The notes: generated by a model from the letters alone, not told the origin. Counted from the stretch's first letter, positions 36,293 through 46,281 are shown. The stretch: DNA of 64,000 nucleotides from Sinomicrobium oceani (GCF_900119185.1 NZ_FPJE01000016.1:47635-111634), one strand, 5' to 3'. Numbers and translations: made by a program.

Positions 36293-39200
36293 CCTTCTTA
36301 AAATACGCTTTTACTTTCTCTTTATAAATTTGCCGCAAAGGTAATACTTGTCTGTTTAATATTTCCATCCCCTGTAAATATTCGTCAAGTCCGGGAATGC
36401 TTCCCTCCTGCCCCGGGGCATATTCTTTGGTGTTGGTTCGACTCTCCCTTCTCTCCTCGGTTCCCTGTTCCCTGATGCCTTCTTTTAACTTCAACAGTTC
36501 GTATTGCAATTTTTGCATGCGCTTCATCGTCTCACGGTTCATCCCCTTTTTCAACAATTCGTCTTCAACGCGTTCCATCTCACGGAGCATTTTATCCTTT
36601 CCGTTTCCGGAACCTCCCTGCTTTTCCAATTGCTTTCGCAACGCTTCGCGAAGCATCTGTTGCTCCTTATAGATTTCAAAAAGCGCTTCGGAATCTCCGT
36701 CTTCTCCCTGGCCGTTCCCTTCCCTTTTCTCCCCTTCCTCACCTTCTTGAGGTGACCCTTTTCCATCCATCGCATTCTTCATTTTTTCGTTCAATTCCTC
36801 CTGTCCCTGGATAATGTCAGGTAACTGCATCTCGTTATCTCCGGACCCCTGTCCCATACCCATATTCTGTTGCAGATTATCCAGAATCTTACTGAGCAGG
36901 GCAGCGAGGTTATTGGCAGCTGTAAAGGTGTAATGCTGACTCGATGCTCCGCGGTAAATTTCATTATCGGACAACTGTTCTATACTTTTATCGAGATAAA
37001 AATGCGCTTCCGTAACTTCCTTATTCACCTGCTCCGAAAGTTCGGGCCTTCGCAAAGAAAGCGCAAAAATACTATCATCGATATGCATAAACATCTCTTT
37101 CAGGTTGTGTTGTCTGCGTAAACTTTGCGAAAGTGCAGGATGATCCGGCCTCATATCTTCTACCACCTTCATCAGTGACTCCTGCTCAAAGGAGAAAGAA
37201 ACGAGGTTTTTCAGGATTTGCCTTAATACTTCAGCATCCTCCATATCATTATCCGATGCACCTCCCTGCATATTCGATTTCATCGTCTCCCCCATCTGCC
37301 TCATTTTTTGTGCCGCCCCTTTCTGCTTCTTTTTGGCTTCCTCCTGCTTATCTTCTTTGATGTCCTCCAATGCTTTCTGTTGATCGTCCGAAACCGCTTC
37401 TTCCTTCTTCTCATCTCTTCCGATATCCATAGGTTTTTTTAATGCCTTATTATCCTTATCCAATTCTTCCATCTCCTTCCTGTGCTCATCGAATTTTTTA
37501 TTCAATTCCTCCTGTGCTCCCGTTTTATCCTCCTGTCCTTTTTCAGCGGACTGCTCCTCTTCTTTCTCATCTTCCGCAGCTTTGTCCTGTTCCTTCGCCA
37601 GCCTTTCCAATTCCTGTCGCAAACGTTCTGCGTTCTGGCTTACGTAATACCGTTTGGTCAGCTCTAATACCTGCTCCAGGTTTTTCCTGCTGTTCTGTTT
37701 GGATTTTGATAACTTCTCCAAACGCCTCGCCATATCTTCCTGGTTGATCTTATCCGCAACTTCCTTTAATTCCTCAAGCAACTTCTCATTCTTTTGCAAT
37801 TCTTCACGCTGTCTTTCCAACCGTTCTTCAAGCAGCTTTCTGGCCTGCTCATCTTCCGCAGAAGGGGCTTCATCGAGACGTTCTTCCAATTCTTTTGTGA
37901 ACCGTTGCATAATCTTTTCCTGTTGCAGCTGGCGTTCCAGAAAGTTGTCTATCTTTTGCCGTTCACTAAAAGACTTCCGCTCTTTTTCCATATTGAGCGT
38001 ATTAATCTCTTTCAGCTCTTGCCTCTGATCCTTCATCTCCTCCATAGACCGTTCCATCGAACGGATTGCATTTTTCTGCTGCTCCATGTTTTCCTTCTCC
38101 AACTCCTGTACCGTACGTACGCGGTAACTAAACAAGCCGGACTTTACCGCTTTCCCTCCATGTAACGCATCATTGTCCCGAACCTCGAAATATATCATAT
38201 AATTGATCCCCTCCTTCAGGTCGAGATCGGCCGGAAAAACGCTCACAAACCTATGCACATTAGACGCTGTATTCATAGGGATTTTACTGGTTTGCACAGC
38301 CTCTTCTTCCCCTTCCGGATAATAGTTTATGGAAAGTCCGGATAAGCCGTAATCGTCCGACACCTGCCCGGCAAAATACTGCCCGGAGGTCTTTAACGAA
38401 TCCCGGATCTGCTTTACTTCAATCTCCGGATATTCGTCTTTGATAACGGATATACCAAAACCGAGCGACTCATAATCCGGTAGGGCTTTATTTCCCGTTG
38501 TAATCTCGTAATCCGTATCGTGGAACATACGCATGGAGCCATCGAAAGTTATGCCTTCCGCATCTCTGGATAGTTCCCGGAAATGCATAACGGAATCCTG
38601 TGATACCCATCTCACCCCGGCAGTGTTCTTCGTGTTCAATCTCCAGGTGATTTCGGTACCCTCGGGGACTCTCGCATTTCCTGTTCCGGTTAAGGTATCC
38701 GGACTCCGGTGTAAATATCCGGGATATCGAAGGTACATCTCAAAAGCTGTCATAACCGGGGTAGCTACGATCTCCAGGGTATAAGGCCTGGATCGTACTC
38801 CATTGGCCGAAAGATAAAAGACGGTATTCTCCTCCGGTCTCCTGAATTCATAACGAAAGCTTCCGGGAGCATCCTTCCGCATAAAGTAATTCTCATTCTT
38901 AAAGTGTATTTCAACATCTTCCGGAACCACGTCACCGGAAGTTTTTACTTCGATTTCAAAAGGCTTTCCCTCTATGCCACGCAGTTGGTTATTGATGACA
39001 AAAAAACGGAAAGGAGCTGGTGGTTCATACGCTTCCCTGTAATGCACTACTCTTTTATAACTATCTGAAAACCAATTAATATTACCACTAACCCATACGA
39101 TAACGATCAGCACTACGGGGATCAGGGCATACTTTACATACCTGAGGTTTCCCCGGAAATCGACTGCAATATGGAAGGGAAAGGGCTGAAGTTCGGCAGA

Positions 39201-39605
39201 TTTTTGCGCTATACCTGCCAGCAGCAGTTCATTATTATTCCCCGGGAGTTTACTTTCGTCAGAAAGTTGCAATACGTTGAGCAGCTTATCCCCTACTTCC
39301 GGGAAGTATCGTCCTATGATACCTGAAGCTTCTTTATCATCTATCCCCTTACGTATACGCAACAGCTGCAATATGGGAATGGCGATAAATTTGTAGAGCA
39401 GGAACAGCTCTACCCCTACGAACAACCAGAACAATACGGTTCGCCCGAAAGTTCCTAACCACAAAAAATGTTCCACGAGTAACGTAGCTATCAGGTAAAG
39501 TAACCCCGTTGCAGTAAACAGCAACAGCCCTTTAATAAGTTCGTTTATATAGTATTTCCTGATAAAGGCCTGAAGTTTATATCTTATGTTTTCTAATCCC
39601 TGCAT
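36285..39605 (-). CDS. DUF4175 family membrane protein with long coiled coil
   Basis: A 1106-residue protein. It has two N-terminal transmembrane helices (about 22-45 and 52-75) and a third near 157-172, then a beta-rich extracytoplasmic region. A very long charged coiled coil follows (about 510-790; rich in Glu, Lys, Gln, Arg), with a second helical region and a Gly/Gln-rich low-complexity linker near 960-985. This is the layout of the Bacteroidota DUF4175 family, whose function is unknown. It overlaps ybeY by eight bases. Codon usage on the coiled coil makes the plus strand look pyrimidine-rich. A weak parS-like sequence at 39469 has three mismatches and is probably chance. Confidence 0.88.
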   Translation of the reverse strand: MQGLENIRYKLQAFIRKYYINELIKGLLLFTATGLLYLIATLLVEHFLWLGTFGRTVLFWLFVGVELFLLYKFIAIPILQLLRIRKGIDDKEASGIIGRYFPEVGDKLLNVLQLSDESKLPGNNNELLLAGIAQKSAELQPFPFHIAVDFRGNLRYVKYALIPVVLIVIVWVSGNINWFSDSYKRVVHYREAYEPPAPFRFFVINNQLRGIEGKPFEIEVKTSGDVVPEDVEIHFKNENYFMRKDAPGSFRYEFRRPEENTVFYLSANGVRSRPYTLEIVATPVMTAFEMYLRYPGYLHRSPDTLTGTGNARVPEGTEITWRLNTKNTAGVRWVSQDSVMHFRELSRDAEGITFDGSMRMFHDTDYEITTGNKALPDYESLGFGISVIKDEYPEIEVKQIRDSLKTSGQYFAGQVSDDYGLSGLSINYYPEGEEEAVQTSKIPMNTASNVHRFVSVFPADLDLKEGINYMIYFEVRDNDALHGGKAVKSGLFSYRVRTVQELEKENMEQQKNAIRSMERSMEEMKDQRQELKEINTLNMEKERKSFSERQKIDNFLERQLQQEKIMQRFTKELEERLDEAPSAEDEQARKLLEERLERQREELQKNEKLLEELKEVADKINQEDMARRLEKLSKSKQNSRKNLEQVLELTKRYYVSQNAERLRQELERLAKEQDKAAEDEKEEEQSAEKGQEDKTGAQEELNKKFDEHRKEMEELDKDNKALKKPMDIGRDEKKEEAVSDDQQKALEDIKEDKQEEAKKKQKGAAQKMRQMGETMKSNMQGGASDNDMEDAEVLRQILKNLVSFSFEQESLMKVVEDMRPDHPALSQSLRRQHNLKEMFMHIDDSIFALSLRRPELSEQVNKEVTEAHFYLDKSIEQLSDNEIYRGASSQHYTFTAANNLAALLSKILDNLQQNMGMGQGSGDNEMQLPDIIQGQEELNEKMKNAMDGKGSPQEGEEGEKREGNGQGEDGDSEALFEIYKEQQMLREALRKQLEKQGGSGNGKDKMLREMERVEDELLKKGMNRETMKRMQKLQYELLKLKEGIREQGTEERRESRTNTKEYAPGQEGSIPGLDEYLQGMEILNRQVLPLRQIYKEKVKAYFKKDD

Positions 39606-39726
39606 ACTACATTCCGGTGTTTTGCCCGGCGAAAATCCTTCGCCTGACCATCATTTCGTTATAACCTATAAAATTACAATTTTTTCTATAGTACCAACTG
39701 TAATTTGCGGCTTCTGGAGAAACCCT

Positions 39727-39734
39727 TAAATTTG
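39727..39734 (+). promoter_or_regulatory. Bacteroidota -7 promoter element for gltX
   Basis: TAAATTTG matches TAnnTTTG and lies 19 bases before the gltX ATG, divergent from the DUF4175 gene. Confidence 0.6.
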
Positions 39735-39753
39735 CGATTCAAACCTGTAAGAA

Positions 39754-41268
39754 ATGACAAAAAAAGTTCGCGTACGTTTTGCGCCCAGCCCTACAGGGCC
39801 CTTACATATAGGTGGTGTCCGCACTGCTTTGTTCAATTATCTCTTTGCCAAAAAACACGGCGGAGATTTTATATTGCGTATAGAAGATACGGATCAGAAC
39901 CGTTATGTGGAAGGCGCGGAAAGCTACATTACGGAAGCTTTGCAGTGGTGTGGTATTCCTTTTGACGAAGGTATAGGAAAAGACAAAGGTTTCGGCCCCT
40001 ACCGCCAAAGCGAACGCAAACACTTGTATAAAGATTATGCCGATCAGCTCATTGCCAACGGTATGGCATATTACGCCTTTGATACGGCGGAGGAACTCGA
40101 TACGTACCGAAGTGAACACGAGAGTGAGGGAAAGACCTTTATTTACAACTGGCATAACCGGAGTAAACTGAATAACTCTTTGGCTCTATCCGAAGAGGAA
40201 ACGAAGAAAAAACTGGATGCAGGCGAAGATTTTGTCATTCGTTTCAGATCTCCCGAAAACGAAATGCTTCATCTCCAGGATCTCATCCGTGGTGAAATCA
40301 CTATTGATACCAACATCCTCGACGACAAAGTGCTTTTTAAAAGTGATGGTATGCCCACCTATCACCTGGCCAATATCGTCGACGATCATCTTATGGAGAT
40401 CACTCATGTGATAAGGGGTGAAGAATGGTTACCATCGCTTGCCCTTCACGTATTGCTTTATCGTGCCTTCTCCTGGGAAGCTCCCCGGTTTGCACATCTT
40501 CCGCTGATCCTGAAACCTACAGGAAAAGGAAAACTCAGCAAAAGGGATGGGGACAAACTCGGTTTTCCGGTATTTCCCCTGCAATGGCAGGATCCTTCCA
40601 CCGGAGATATCTCCCGCGGATACCGTGAAGACGGATATTTTCCGGAAGCCGTACTGAATTTTCTGGCCATGCTGGGATGGAACCCGGGTACGGAACAGGA
40701 AATTTTCAGTAAGGACGAACTGGTACAGGCTTTCGAACTGGAACGGGTACATAAATCCGGTGCGCGCTTCGATCCGGAAAAGATCAAATGGTTCAACCAT
40801 CATTACCTACAGGAAAAAAATGACGAAGAACTGGCTGCCGCTTTTTCGGAAATACTCATCGAAAAACAGATCCGTACTTCCCTGCCCCTTTCCAGAATAG
40901 TCTCACTGGTTAAGGAAAGAGCTACTTTCGTGAGTGACCTCTGGGAACAGACTTCTTTCTTCTTTGAAGCACCGAAAGCTTATGATGCAAAAGCTTCGAA
41001 AAAACAGTGGAAAGCAGATACTTCCGGGCTTATGCAACAGCTCCTCGGTATATTGGAAGGTCTTGACGACTTTTCTTCCGCAAAGGCAGAAGCAAATGTA
41101 AAGAGCTGGATTGCCGACAACAATTACGGCTTCGGGCAAATTATGCCTCCGTTACGGCTTGCCCTCGTCGGAGAAATGAAAGGTCCGCATATTTTTGATA
41201 TTACCGAAATCCTCGGTAAGGAGGAAACCCTCAACCGTATCCGAAAAGCTATAGATCGCCTGGCATAA
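39754..41268 (+). CDS. gltX: Glutamyl-tRNA synthetase
   Basis: A 504-residue class I synthetase. The HIGH-type motif is in SPTGPLHIGGVRTALFN at residues 12-28, and the KMSKS-type loop is GKLSKRDGDK near 262. The C-terminal anticodon-binding helical domain is complete. glnS occurs 1.7 kb away, so this enzyme is expected to be discriminating (tRNA-Glu only). It carries its own promoter and a strong terminator. Confidence 0.97.
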   Translation: MTKKVRVRFAPSPTGPLHIGGVRTALFNYLFAKKHGGDFILRIEDTDQNRYVEGAESYITEALQWCGIPFDEGIGKDKGFGPYRQSERKHLYKDYADQLIANGMAYYAFDTAEELDTYRSEHESEGKTFIYNWHNRSKLNNSLALSEEETKKKLDAGEDFVIRFRSPENEMLHLQDLIRGEITIDTNILDDKVLFKSDGMPTYHLANIVDDHLMEITHVIRGEEWLPSLALHVLLYRAFSWEAPRFAHLPLILKPTGKGKLSKRDGDKLGFPVFPLQWQDPSTGDISRGYREDGYFPEAVLNFLAMLGWNPGTEQEIFSKDELVQAFELERVHKSGARFDPEKIKWFNHHYLQEKNDEELAAAFSEILIEKQIRTSLPLSRIVSLVKERATFVSDLWEQTSFFFEAPKAYDAKASKKQWKADTSGLMQQLLGILEGLDDFSSAKAEANVKSWIADNNYGFGQIMPPLRLALVGEMKGPHIFDITEILGKEETLNRIRKAIDRLA

Positions 41269-41297
41269 TAACTTTATACCATCATCATCAAAAAATC

Positions 41298-41333
41298 AAC
41301 CTCATAGTTTTATGTAAGCTATGAGGTTTTTTT
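41298..41333 (+). terminator. Rho-independent terminator of gltX
   Basis: A perfect 10-bp stem AACCTCATAG / CTATGAGGTT with an 11-base loop is followed by a run of seven T residues. Confidence 0.9.
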
Positions 41334-41374
41334 ATGTATATTGACAAATAATTAATCTATTAAAAATTACTCCT

Positions 41375-42319
41375 ATGAGTTTTATTTTGTATCCGGTAAT
41401 ATTCTTTGCCATTATCATTTTTATTTCTGCTTTTTTTGTGGTAAAACAACAAACAGCAGTGATCGTGGAACGTTTCGGACGTTTCGAAAGCATCCGCCAT
41501 TCGGGCTTACAACTCAAAATTCCTTTGGTAGACCGCATTTCCGGAAGGGTGAGCCTTAAAATACAGCAACTCGATGTTATTGTGGAAACCAAAACGCTCG
41601 ATGACGTATTCGTAAAACTCAAAGTGTCGGTACAATATGTGGTTATCCGTGACAAGGTCTATGAGGCCTTTTACAAACTGGAATACCCGCATGACCAGAT
41701 CACCAGCTATGTATTTGATGTGGTACGGGCCGAGGTACCGAAAATGAAACTGGACGATGTCTTTGTCAAGAAAGACGATATCGCTATTGCGGTTAAGGGC
41801 GAATTGCAGGATGCCATGCTCGAATACGGTTATGATATTATAAAAACCCTGGTTACGGATATCGATCCGGATGCACAGGTGAAATCGGCCATGAACCGTA
41901 TCAATGCCGCAGAACGCGAGAAGATAGCGGCTCAGTTCGACGGCGATGCGGAACGCATCCGTATTGTTGAAAAAGCAAAAGCAGAAGCAGAAAGCAAGCG
42001 TCTACAGGGACAGGGTATTGCCGATCAGCGAAGGGAAATTGCCAGGGGTCTCGAAGAATCCGTAGAAGTCCTGAACCGGGTAGGTATCAATTCGCAGGAA
42101 GCTTCCGCCCTGATCGTGGTTACACAACATTACGACACGCTGCAATCTATCGGAGAAGAAACCAACAGCAACCTGATATTGTTACCGAATTCACCACAGG
42201 CCGGAACAGACATGCTCAACAATATGGTAGCCGCATTTGCTACCAGTAACCAGATCGGTGAAGCCATGAAAAAGAGTTCTAAGACCAAAGGAAAGTCCGA
42301 CAATGGTGATACCCGCTAA
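41375..42319 (+). CDS. SPFH/Band-7 (stomatin/paraslipin-like) membrane protein
   Basis: A 314-residue protein with one N-terminal membrane helix (about 3-24), an SPFH domain starting at QQTAVIVERFGRFESI, and a coiled coil of charged repeats (about 180-235). This matches stomatin/HflK-like scaffold proteins, which organise membrane microdomains. The closest subgroup by motif (RAEVPKMKLDDVFVKKDDI) is the HIR/paraslipin type. The usual partner NfeD is not adjacent. The gene follows the gltX terminator, so it is separately transcribed. Confidence 0.92.
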   Translation: MSFILYPVIFFAIIIFISAFFVVKQQTAVIVERFGRFESIRHSGLQLKIPLVDRISGRVSLKIQQLDVIVETKTLDDVFVKLKVSVQYVVIRDKVYEAFYKLEYPHDQITSYVFDVVRAEVPKMKLDDVFVKKDDIAIAVKGELQDAMLEYGYDIIKTLVTDIDPDAQVKSAMNRINAAEREKIAAQFDGDAERIRIVEKAKAEAESKRLQGQGIADQRREIARGLEESVEVLNRVGINSQEASALIVVTQHYDTLQSIGEETNSNLILLPNSPQAGTDMLNNMVAAFATSNQIGEAMKKSSKTKGKSDNGDTR

Positions 42320-42386
42320 TTTCGGATAAAAACTAAAATAAAGCCTTTTAAGGCCATTTTAAAGTGCCGGATATAACGTTCATCGG

Positions 42387-42435
42387 ATCAAAAACGATCT
42401 TCTTTTAAACCGGAATAATGAGGGTCGTTTTTGAT
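42387..42435 (+). terminator. Inverted repeat, possible terminator of the SPFH gene
   Basis: ATCAAAAACGA and TCGTTTTTGAT pair perfectly over 11 bp around a 27-base loop, 68 bases after the SPFH stop. There is a T run within the distal arm rather than after it, so termination is uncertain. Confidence 0.4.
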
Positions 42436-42499
42436 TGCCGAACATAATACACTACGCTCTATATATAGTTTTTCTCAATAATAATTATTTACAATCAGG

Positions 42500-42958
42500 A
42501 TGATCAAAACCATAGATTCATCAAATATCCCTACCTCCGAAGAAAATTCCTTTTTTGTCTCGACGGACAAATCGCTCCTGGATATTGATCTCATCACGGA
42601 CTTTCTTCGCAACAAATCGTATTGGGCTAAAGGAAGGAACCGGGAAATCGTAGAACGCTCCATTGCCCATTCCATGTGCTTTGGTGTATATACGGAAAAG
42701 GGCCAACAGGCCGGATTTGCCCGGGTGGTTACCGATTATGCCGTATTCGGCTGGATTATGGATGTATTTGTAGTGCCGGAATACCGGAAGAACGGTCTCG
42801 GAAAACTACTGCTCAAAAATCTCATGGAACATCCCGAACTGAAGAGTATAGAAAAATGGGGACTAAAAACTCTTGATGCCCACTTGTTATACAAAAAGTT
42901 CGGATTCCGTAATACCACGCAATCCGAACTTATTATGGAAAAAATAGGCGCTTTGTAA
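42500..42958 (+). CDS. GNAT-family N-acetyltransferase
   Basis: A 152-residue acetyltransferase. The acetyl-CoA pyrophosphate loop reads RKNGLGKLLLKNL near residues 97-109, preceded by the beta-4 strand WIMDVFVVPEYR. It is similar to small bacterial GNATs of unknown substrate; the C-terminal LYKKFGFRN is typical. It converges with glnS, with a 24-base gap. Confidence 0.9.
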   Translation: MIKTIDSSNIPTSEENSFFVSTDKSLLDIDLITDFLRNKSYWAKGRNREIVERSIAHSMCFGVYTEKGQQAGFARVVTDYAVFGWIMDVFVVPEYRKNGLGKLLLKNLMEHPELKSIEKWGLKTLDAHLLYKKFGFRNTTQSELIMEKIGAL

Positions 42959-42982
42959 ACGCTTCTGTTTTTTACCGCTGTC

Positions 42983-44668
42983 TCAATCCTTTTCCTGAAT
43001 TTTCGCCCAGGTATCCCGTAAACCTACTGTCTTGTTGAATACCGGCTTATCGGCCGAAGATTCCTTATCTACACAGAAATATCCGAGTCTCTGAAACTGG
43101 TATCGCTCTTCGGGAGCGGCATCTTTCAGTGATGGTTCCAGATACCCCCTGGTAACGTGCAGGGAATCGGGATTGATAAAATCCATAAAATCCTTGTCTT
43201 TATGACCATCGGGTTCCGGATCGGTAAACAAACGGTCATAGATGCGTACTTCGGCTTCTATGGCATGAGGTACGGATACCCAGTGCAGCGTTCCTTTTAC
43301 CTTACGCATACTTTCTTCTGTTCCGCTACCACTCTTACTAAGTTCGTCATACGTACAAAGGATCTCCGTGATATTTCCTTCCTGATCTTTGACGCAGTCT
43401 TCGGCCTTGATGATATACGCGTTTTTCAACCGCACTTCACCTCCGAGTTTGAGGCGGAAAAATTTGCGGTTGGCTTCTTCCCTGAAGTCTTCCCTTTCGA
43501 TATATATTTCTCTTGAAAACGGTACCTTGCGAAATCCGGCAGCTTCGTCTTCCGGGTTATTTTCCGCATCGAGCCATTCTTCCTGTCCCTCCGGATAGTT
43601 GGTGATAATTACTTTTACCGGATCAAGTACGGCCATCACCCGTGGTGCTTTCTTATTGAGATCCTCGCGAATACAGAACTCCAGCAAGGAAACGTCCACG
43701 AGATTTTCCCGTTTTGCTATTCCTACGGTGTTGGCAAAATTCCGAATGGAATCCGCCGTATATCCCCTTCTTCGCAATCCGGAGATGGTAGGCATTCTCG
43801 GATCGTCCCAGCCACTGACAACACCCTCTTCCACAAGTTTGAGAAGCTTTCGCTTGCTCACTATGGTATGGCTCAGGTTACGCCGGGCAAATTCACGCTG
43901 TTTCGGCTTAACTTTCTCCCTGTCATATACATTATCCAGAAACCATTCATACAACTCCCTGTGCATGGCAAATTCGAGCGTACAGAACGAATGCGATACC
44001 TGTTCTATATAATCGCTTTCTCCGTGCGTCCAGTCGTACATAGGATAAATGGGCCAGTCATTCCCGGTCCGGTGATGGCTGCGATGCAGTATACGGTACA
44101 TAATGGGATCGCGCATGAGCATGTTGGATGAAGCCATGTCGATCTTTGCCCGTAACACATGCTCTCCCGAACGGAATTCCCCTTTTCGCATACGTTCGAA
44201 AAGGTCGAGGTTCTCTGCTACGGAGCGATTGCGATAAGGGCTGTCTTCTCCTGCCCTTGTCGGGGTTCCTTTCTGTGCTGCTATAGCTTCGGAAGCCTGA
44301 CTGTCTACATAAGCCTTTCCTTTCTTTATAAGCGCTACCGCCCAATCGTATAACTGCTGGAAATAATCGGAAGCATAGCATTCCCTGTCCCATTCATATC
44401 CGAGCCATTCCACATCTTTTTTGATGGCATCTACATATTCCTGCTCTTCCTTTTCCGGGTTTGTATCGTCAAAACGAAGGTTTACGGGCGCCTTATATTC
44501 TTCTCCCAATCCGAAGTTAAGACAAATGGAACTGGCATGACCGATATGAAGATACCCGTTGGGTTCCGGCGGAAAACGGAATCTGAGATCTTTCTTCGGG
44601 AAGCCCTTCCTGATATCTTCTTCTATGATATGCTCTAAAAAATTGAGCGACTTTTCTTTTTCCGACAT
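42983..44668 (-). CDS. glnS: Glutaminyl-tRNA synthetase
   Basis: A 561-residue class I synthetase that charges tRNA-Gln directly. The HIGH motif lies in RFPPEPNGYLHIGHASSICL near residues 30-50, the KMSKS-type loop is VSKRKLLKLVEE, and the C-terminal beta-barrel anticodon domains follow. The open frame continues to 44833, but the true start MSEKEKSLNF at 44668 is set by the TATTTTTG promoter between the two. It is divergent from folB. Confidence 0.97.
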   Translation of the reverse strand: MSEKEKSLNFLEHIIEEDIRKGFPKKDLRFRFPPEPNGYLHIGHASSICLNFGLGEEYKAPVNLRFDDTNPEKEEQEYVDAIKKDVEWLGYEWDRECYASDYFQQLYDWAVALIKKGKAYVDSQASEAIAAQKGTPTRAGEDSPYRNRSVAENLDLFERMRKGEFRSGEHVLRAKIDMASSNMLMRDPIMYRILHRSHHRTGNDWPIYPMYDWTHGESDYIEQVSHSFCTLEFAMHRELYEWFLDNVYDREKVKPKQREFARRNLSHTIVSKRKLLKLVEEGVVSGWDDPRMPTISGLRRRGYTADSIRNFANTVGIAKRENLVDVSLLEFCIREDLNKKAPRVMAVLDPVKVIITNYPEGQEEWLDAENNPEDEAAGFRKVPFSREIYIEREDFREEANRKFFRLKLGGEVRLKNAYIIKAEDCVKDQEGNITEILCTYDELSKSGSGTEESMRKVKGTLHWVSVPHAIEAEVRIYDRLFTDPEPDGHKDKDFMDFINPDSLHVTRGYLEPSLKDAAPEERYQFQRLGYFCVDKESSADKPVFNKTVGLRDTWAKIQEKD

Positions 44669-44690
44669 GATAATTGCGGTTCTTTTACTG

Positions 44691-44698
44691 CAAAAATA
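44691..44698 (-). promoter_or_regulatory. Bacteroidota -7 promoter element for glnS
   Basis: The minus strand reads TATTTTTG, 22 bases before the chosen glnS start. It rules out the longer frame that begins at 44833. Confidence 0.6.
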
Positions 44699-44785
44699 CG
44701 TCAAGTTTTGAAACCTGACAGGGGGTACGTCCCAAAATGTACAGTCCTCCTCTCCATATCCTTTTGCGTTTGCGGGGAATAGCCT

Positions 44786-44793
44786 TATTTTTG
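44786..44793 (+). promoter_or_regulatory. Bacteroidota -7 promoter element for folB
   Basis: TATTTTTG lies 17 bases before the folB ATG, about 90 bases from the divergent glnS element. Confidence 0.6.
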
Positions 44794-44810
44794 CCTTTTT
44801 AAAGGAAACC

Positions 44811-45194
44811 ATGGGAATTATAAAATTACACAATATCCGGGCCTATGCTTACCACGGATGCCTGGTCGAAGAAGGAAAAATAGGCAGCGACTATCGCGTG
44901 GATGTAGCCGTAAAAGCCAATCTGCAACCTTCTGCAGATTCGGATCACCTGGCAGACACGGTAGATTATGTACATATCAATCGTATTGTCAAGGAAGAAA
45001 TGGCTATCCGTTCCAAGTTACTCGAACATGTAGCCAGGCGTATCCTCGATCGCATTTTCGACGAAATAGCCATCACCGAAGAAGCTACCGTAGAGGTATC
45101 CAAAATCAATCCGCCCATAGGTGGTAATGTCGAAATGGTGACCATTTCCATGACCCTCGAAAGAAGCCGGCACAGGATACAAAAGGAATTGTAA
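44811..45194 (+). CDS. folB: Dihydroneopterin aldolase
   Basis: A 127-residue enzyme of folate synthesis that cleaves dihydroneopterin to 6-hydroxymethyl-dihydropterin and glycolaldehyde. The signatures YAYHGCLVEEGKIG (near 11-24), DTVDYVHI and VEVSKINPPIGG are all present, including the catalytic Lys of the last motif. Length matches the family. The tRNA-Cys gene follows 77 bases downstream, with its own promoter. Confidence 0.95.
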   Translation: MGIIKLHNIRAYAYHGCLVEEGKIGSDYRVDVAVKANLQPSADSDHLADTVDYVHINRIVKEEMAIRSKLLEHVARRILDRIFDEIAITEEATVEVSKINPPIGGNVEMVTISMTLERSRHRIQKEL

Positions 45195-45226
45195 TGGCTA
45201 TACGGGGAATTCCCCCGAAGAATGTA

Positions 45227-45256
45227 TTTGATTTAAAAAATAAATTAGTAGATTTG
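45227..45256 (+). promoter_or_regulatory. Two-part Bacteroidota promoter of tRNA-Cys
   Basis: TTTG at 45227-45230 (-33 element) and TAGATTTG at 45249-45256 (-7 element, TAnnTTTG) are 18 bases apart. The tRNA begins 15 bases after the -7 element. This is the most complete promoter in the window. Confidence 0.7.
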
Positions 45257-45271
45257 CCGTCCATAAAGTAT

Positions 45272-45342
45272 GGCACCGTGGCCGAGTGGCTAGGCAGAGG
45301 TCTGCAAAACCTTGTACAGCGGTTCGAATCCGCTCGGTGCCT
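45272..45342 (+). tRNA. trnC: tRNA-Cys (anticodon GCA)
   Basis: A full cloverleaf can be drawn. The acceptor arm GGCACCG / CGGTGCC is perfect, the anticodon loop CTGCAAA gives anticodon GCA, and the T arm is AGCGG TTCGAAT CCGCT. The discriminator base is U (T at 45342), the hallmark of tRNA-Cys. The 3' CCA is not encoded. Confidence 0.97.
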
Positions 45343-45350
45343 CTGCAAAA

Positions 45351-45379
45351 AACGTCTGAAAAATTTCAGACGTTTTTTT
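45351..45379 (+). terminator. Rho-independent terminator after tRNA-Cys
   Basis: AACGTCTGAAA and TTTCAGACGTT form a perfect 10-11 bp stem with a minimal loop, followed by seven T residues. It starts nine bases after the tRNA. Confidence 0.92.
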
Positions 45380-45600
45380 ATTGGGTTACCCAATCAAATT
45401 AATTCTTTTTGAGGCATTTCACCTATAACGTATCTTTACGAAAAACTGTGGGACAAACGCTGAATTTCAGCCTTATGATATGAGCAGATACACGTCCTGC
45501 CCGGCATAACTTTAAACAGGTTTCCGAAAACATACGACGGTCCGTACGGAGTTCCCGGCATCCTCCGGGAAAGATGATTTCCTGGCATCCCGGTAACCCG

Positions 45601-46281
45601 TTATTTATTTCGGATATCCTCTATGGCCTCCTTGATTTTTTCCTTCTCCTGCGGGAAAACTCCCTGTATGATCAGGGCCAATCCAAAAACCATCAGAACT
45701 ATACTGATAACGCGCTTTACTTTATAAATACGCCGTGGTGTCAGTTTTCCCTTGAGTTGTTTGGCCAGTACTATTTTTATACCGTCTACCACGAGATAGG
45801 TAATGATGATGGATGCAAAAAAAGTAATGATCCTGTCCGGTTCCATATCCAGCTTCGGCCCGAAAACAATGATAATTCCCAACCAGAAACCGAGTACTCC
45901 TATATTGATAAAATTGAGAAGAAAACCCTTTATGTACAACGCCATGTAATTTTTTTTCGGGATGACGAAATCTTCCAGGTTATCTTCATTTCTTTTAAAA
46001 TCTCTACGGATTTTCAAATACGAAATCACTCCGTAACACAGCAGTAATACACCTCCGAAAATAAAAAGTGCAGGATCGTCCTTGAGTTTTTCCAGGATCT
46101 GATTGGTACTGAAATAAGCTACGAGAATAAAGACGACATCACTGGTCACTACACCGAGATCGAATACGACCCCGGCCCTGATCCCTTTGATAGCACTGGT
46201 TTCCAGAAGTACAAAGAAGACAGGCCCTATGGTAAAAGCAAGTAATATTCCCCACGGAATAGCAGCCAGTATATCCTGCAT
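45601..46281 (-). CDS. LysE-family amino-acid exporter
   Basis: A 226-residue protein with six hydrophobic segments and the family's N-terminal signature (PWGILLAFTIGPVFFVLLET, the G-P-x-F/N type loop). LysE/RhtB transporters export amino acids or derivatives; the cargo cannot be read from sequence. A GTG one codon upstream (46284) is possible, but ATG at 46281 is preferred. The DUF2807 gene ends ten bases upstream, so the pair is probably co-transcribed. Confidence 0.88.
   Translation of the reverse strand: MQDILAAIPWGILLAFTIGPVFFVLLETSAIKGIRAGVVFDLGVVTSDVVFILVAYFSTNQILEKLKDDPALFIFGGVLLLCYGVISYLKIRRDFKRNEDNLEDFVIPKKNYMALYIKGFLLNFINIGVLGFWLGIIIVFGPKLDMEPDRIITFFASIIITYLVVDGIKIVLAKQLKGKLTPRRIYKVKRVISIVLMVFGLALIIQGVFPQEKEKIKEAIEDIRNK

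Noticed and set aside
39469..39484. Fifth parS-like sequence inside the DUF4175 gene
   Set aside because: Three mismatches, two in the right half-site; half-sites of this kind also occur at 28586 and 38519 inside coding genes.
44669..44833. N-terminal extension of glnS
   Set aside because: Crosses the glnS and folB promoters and has no similarity to the family.
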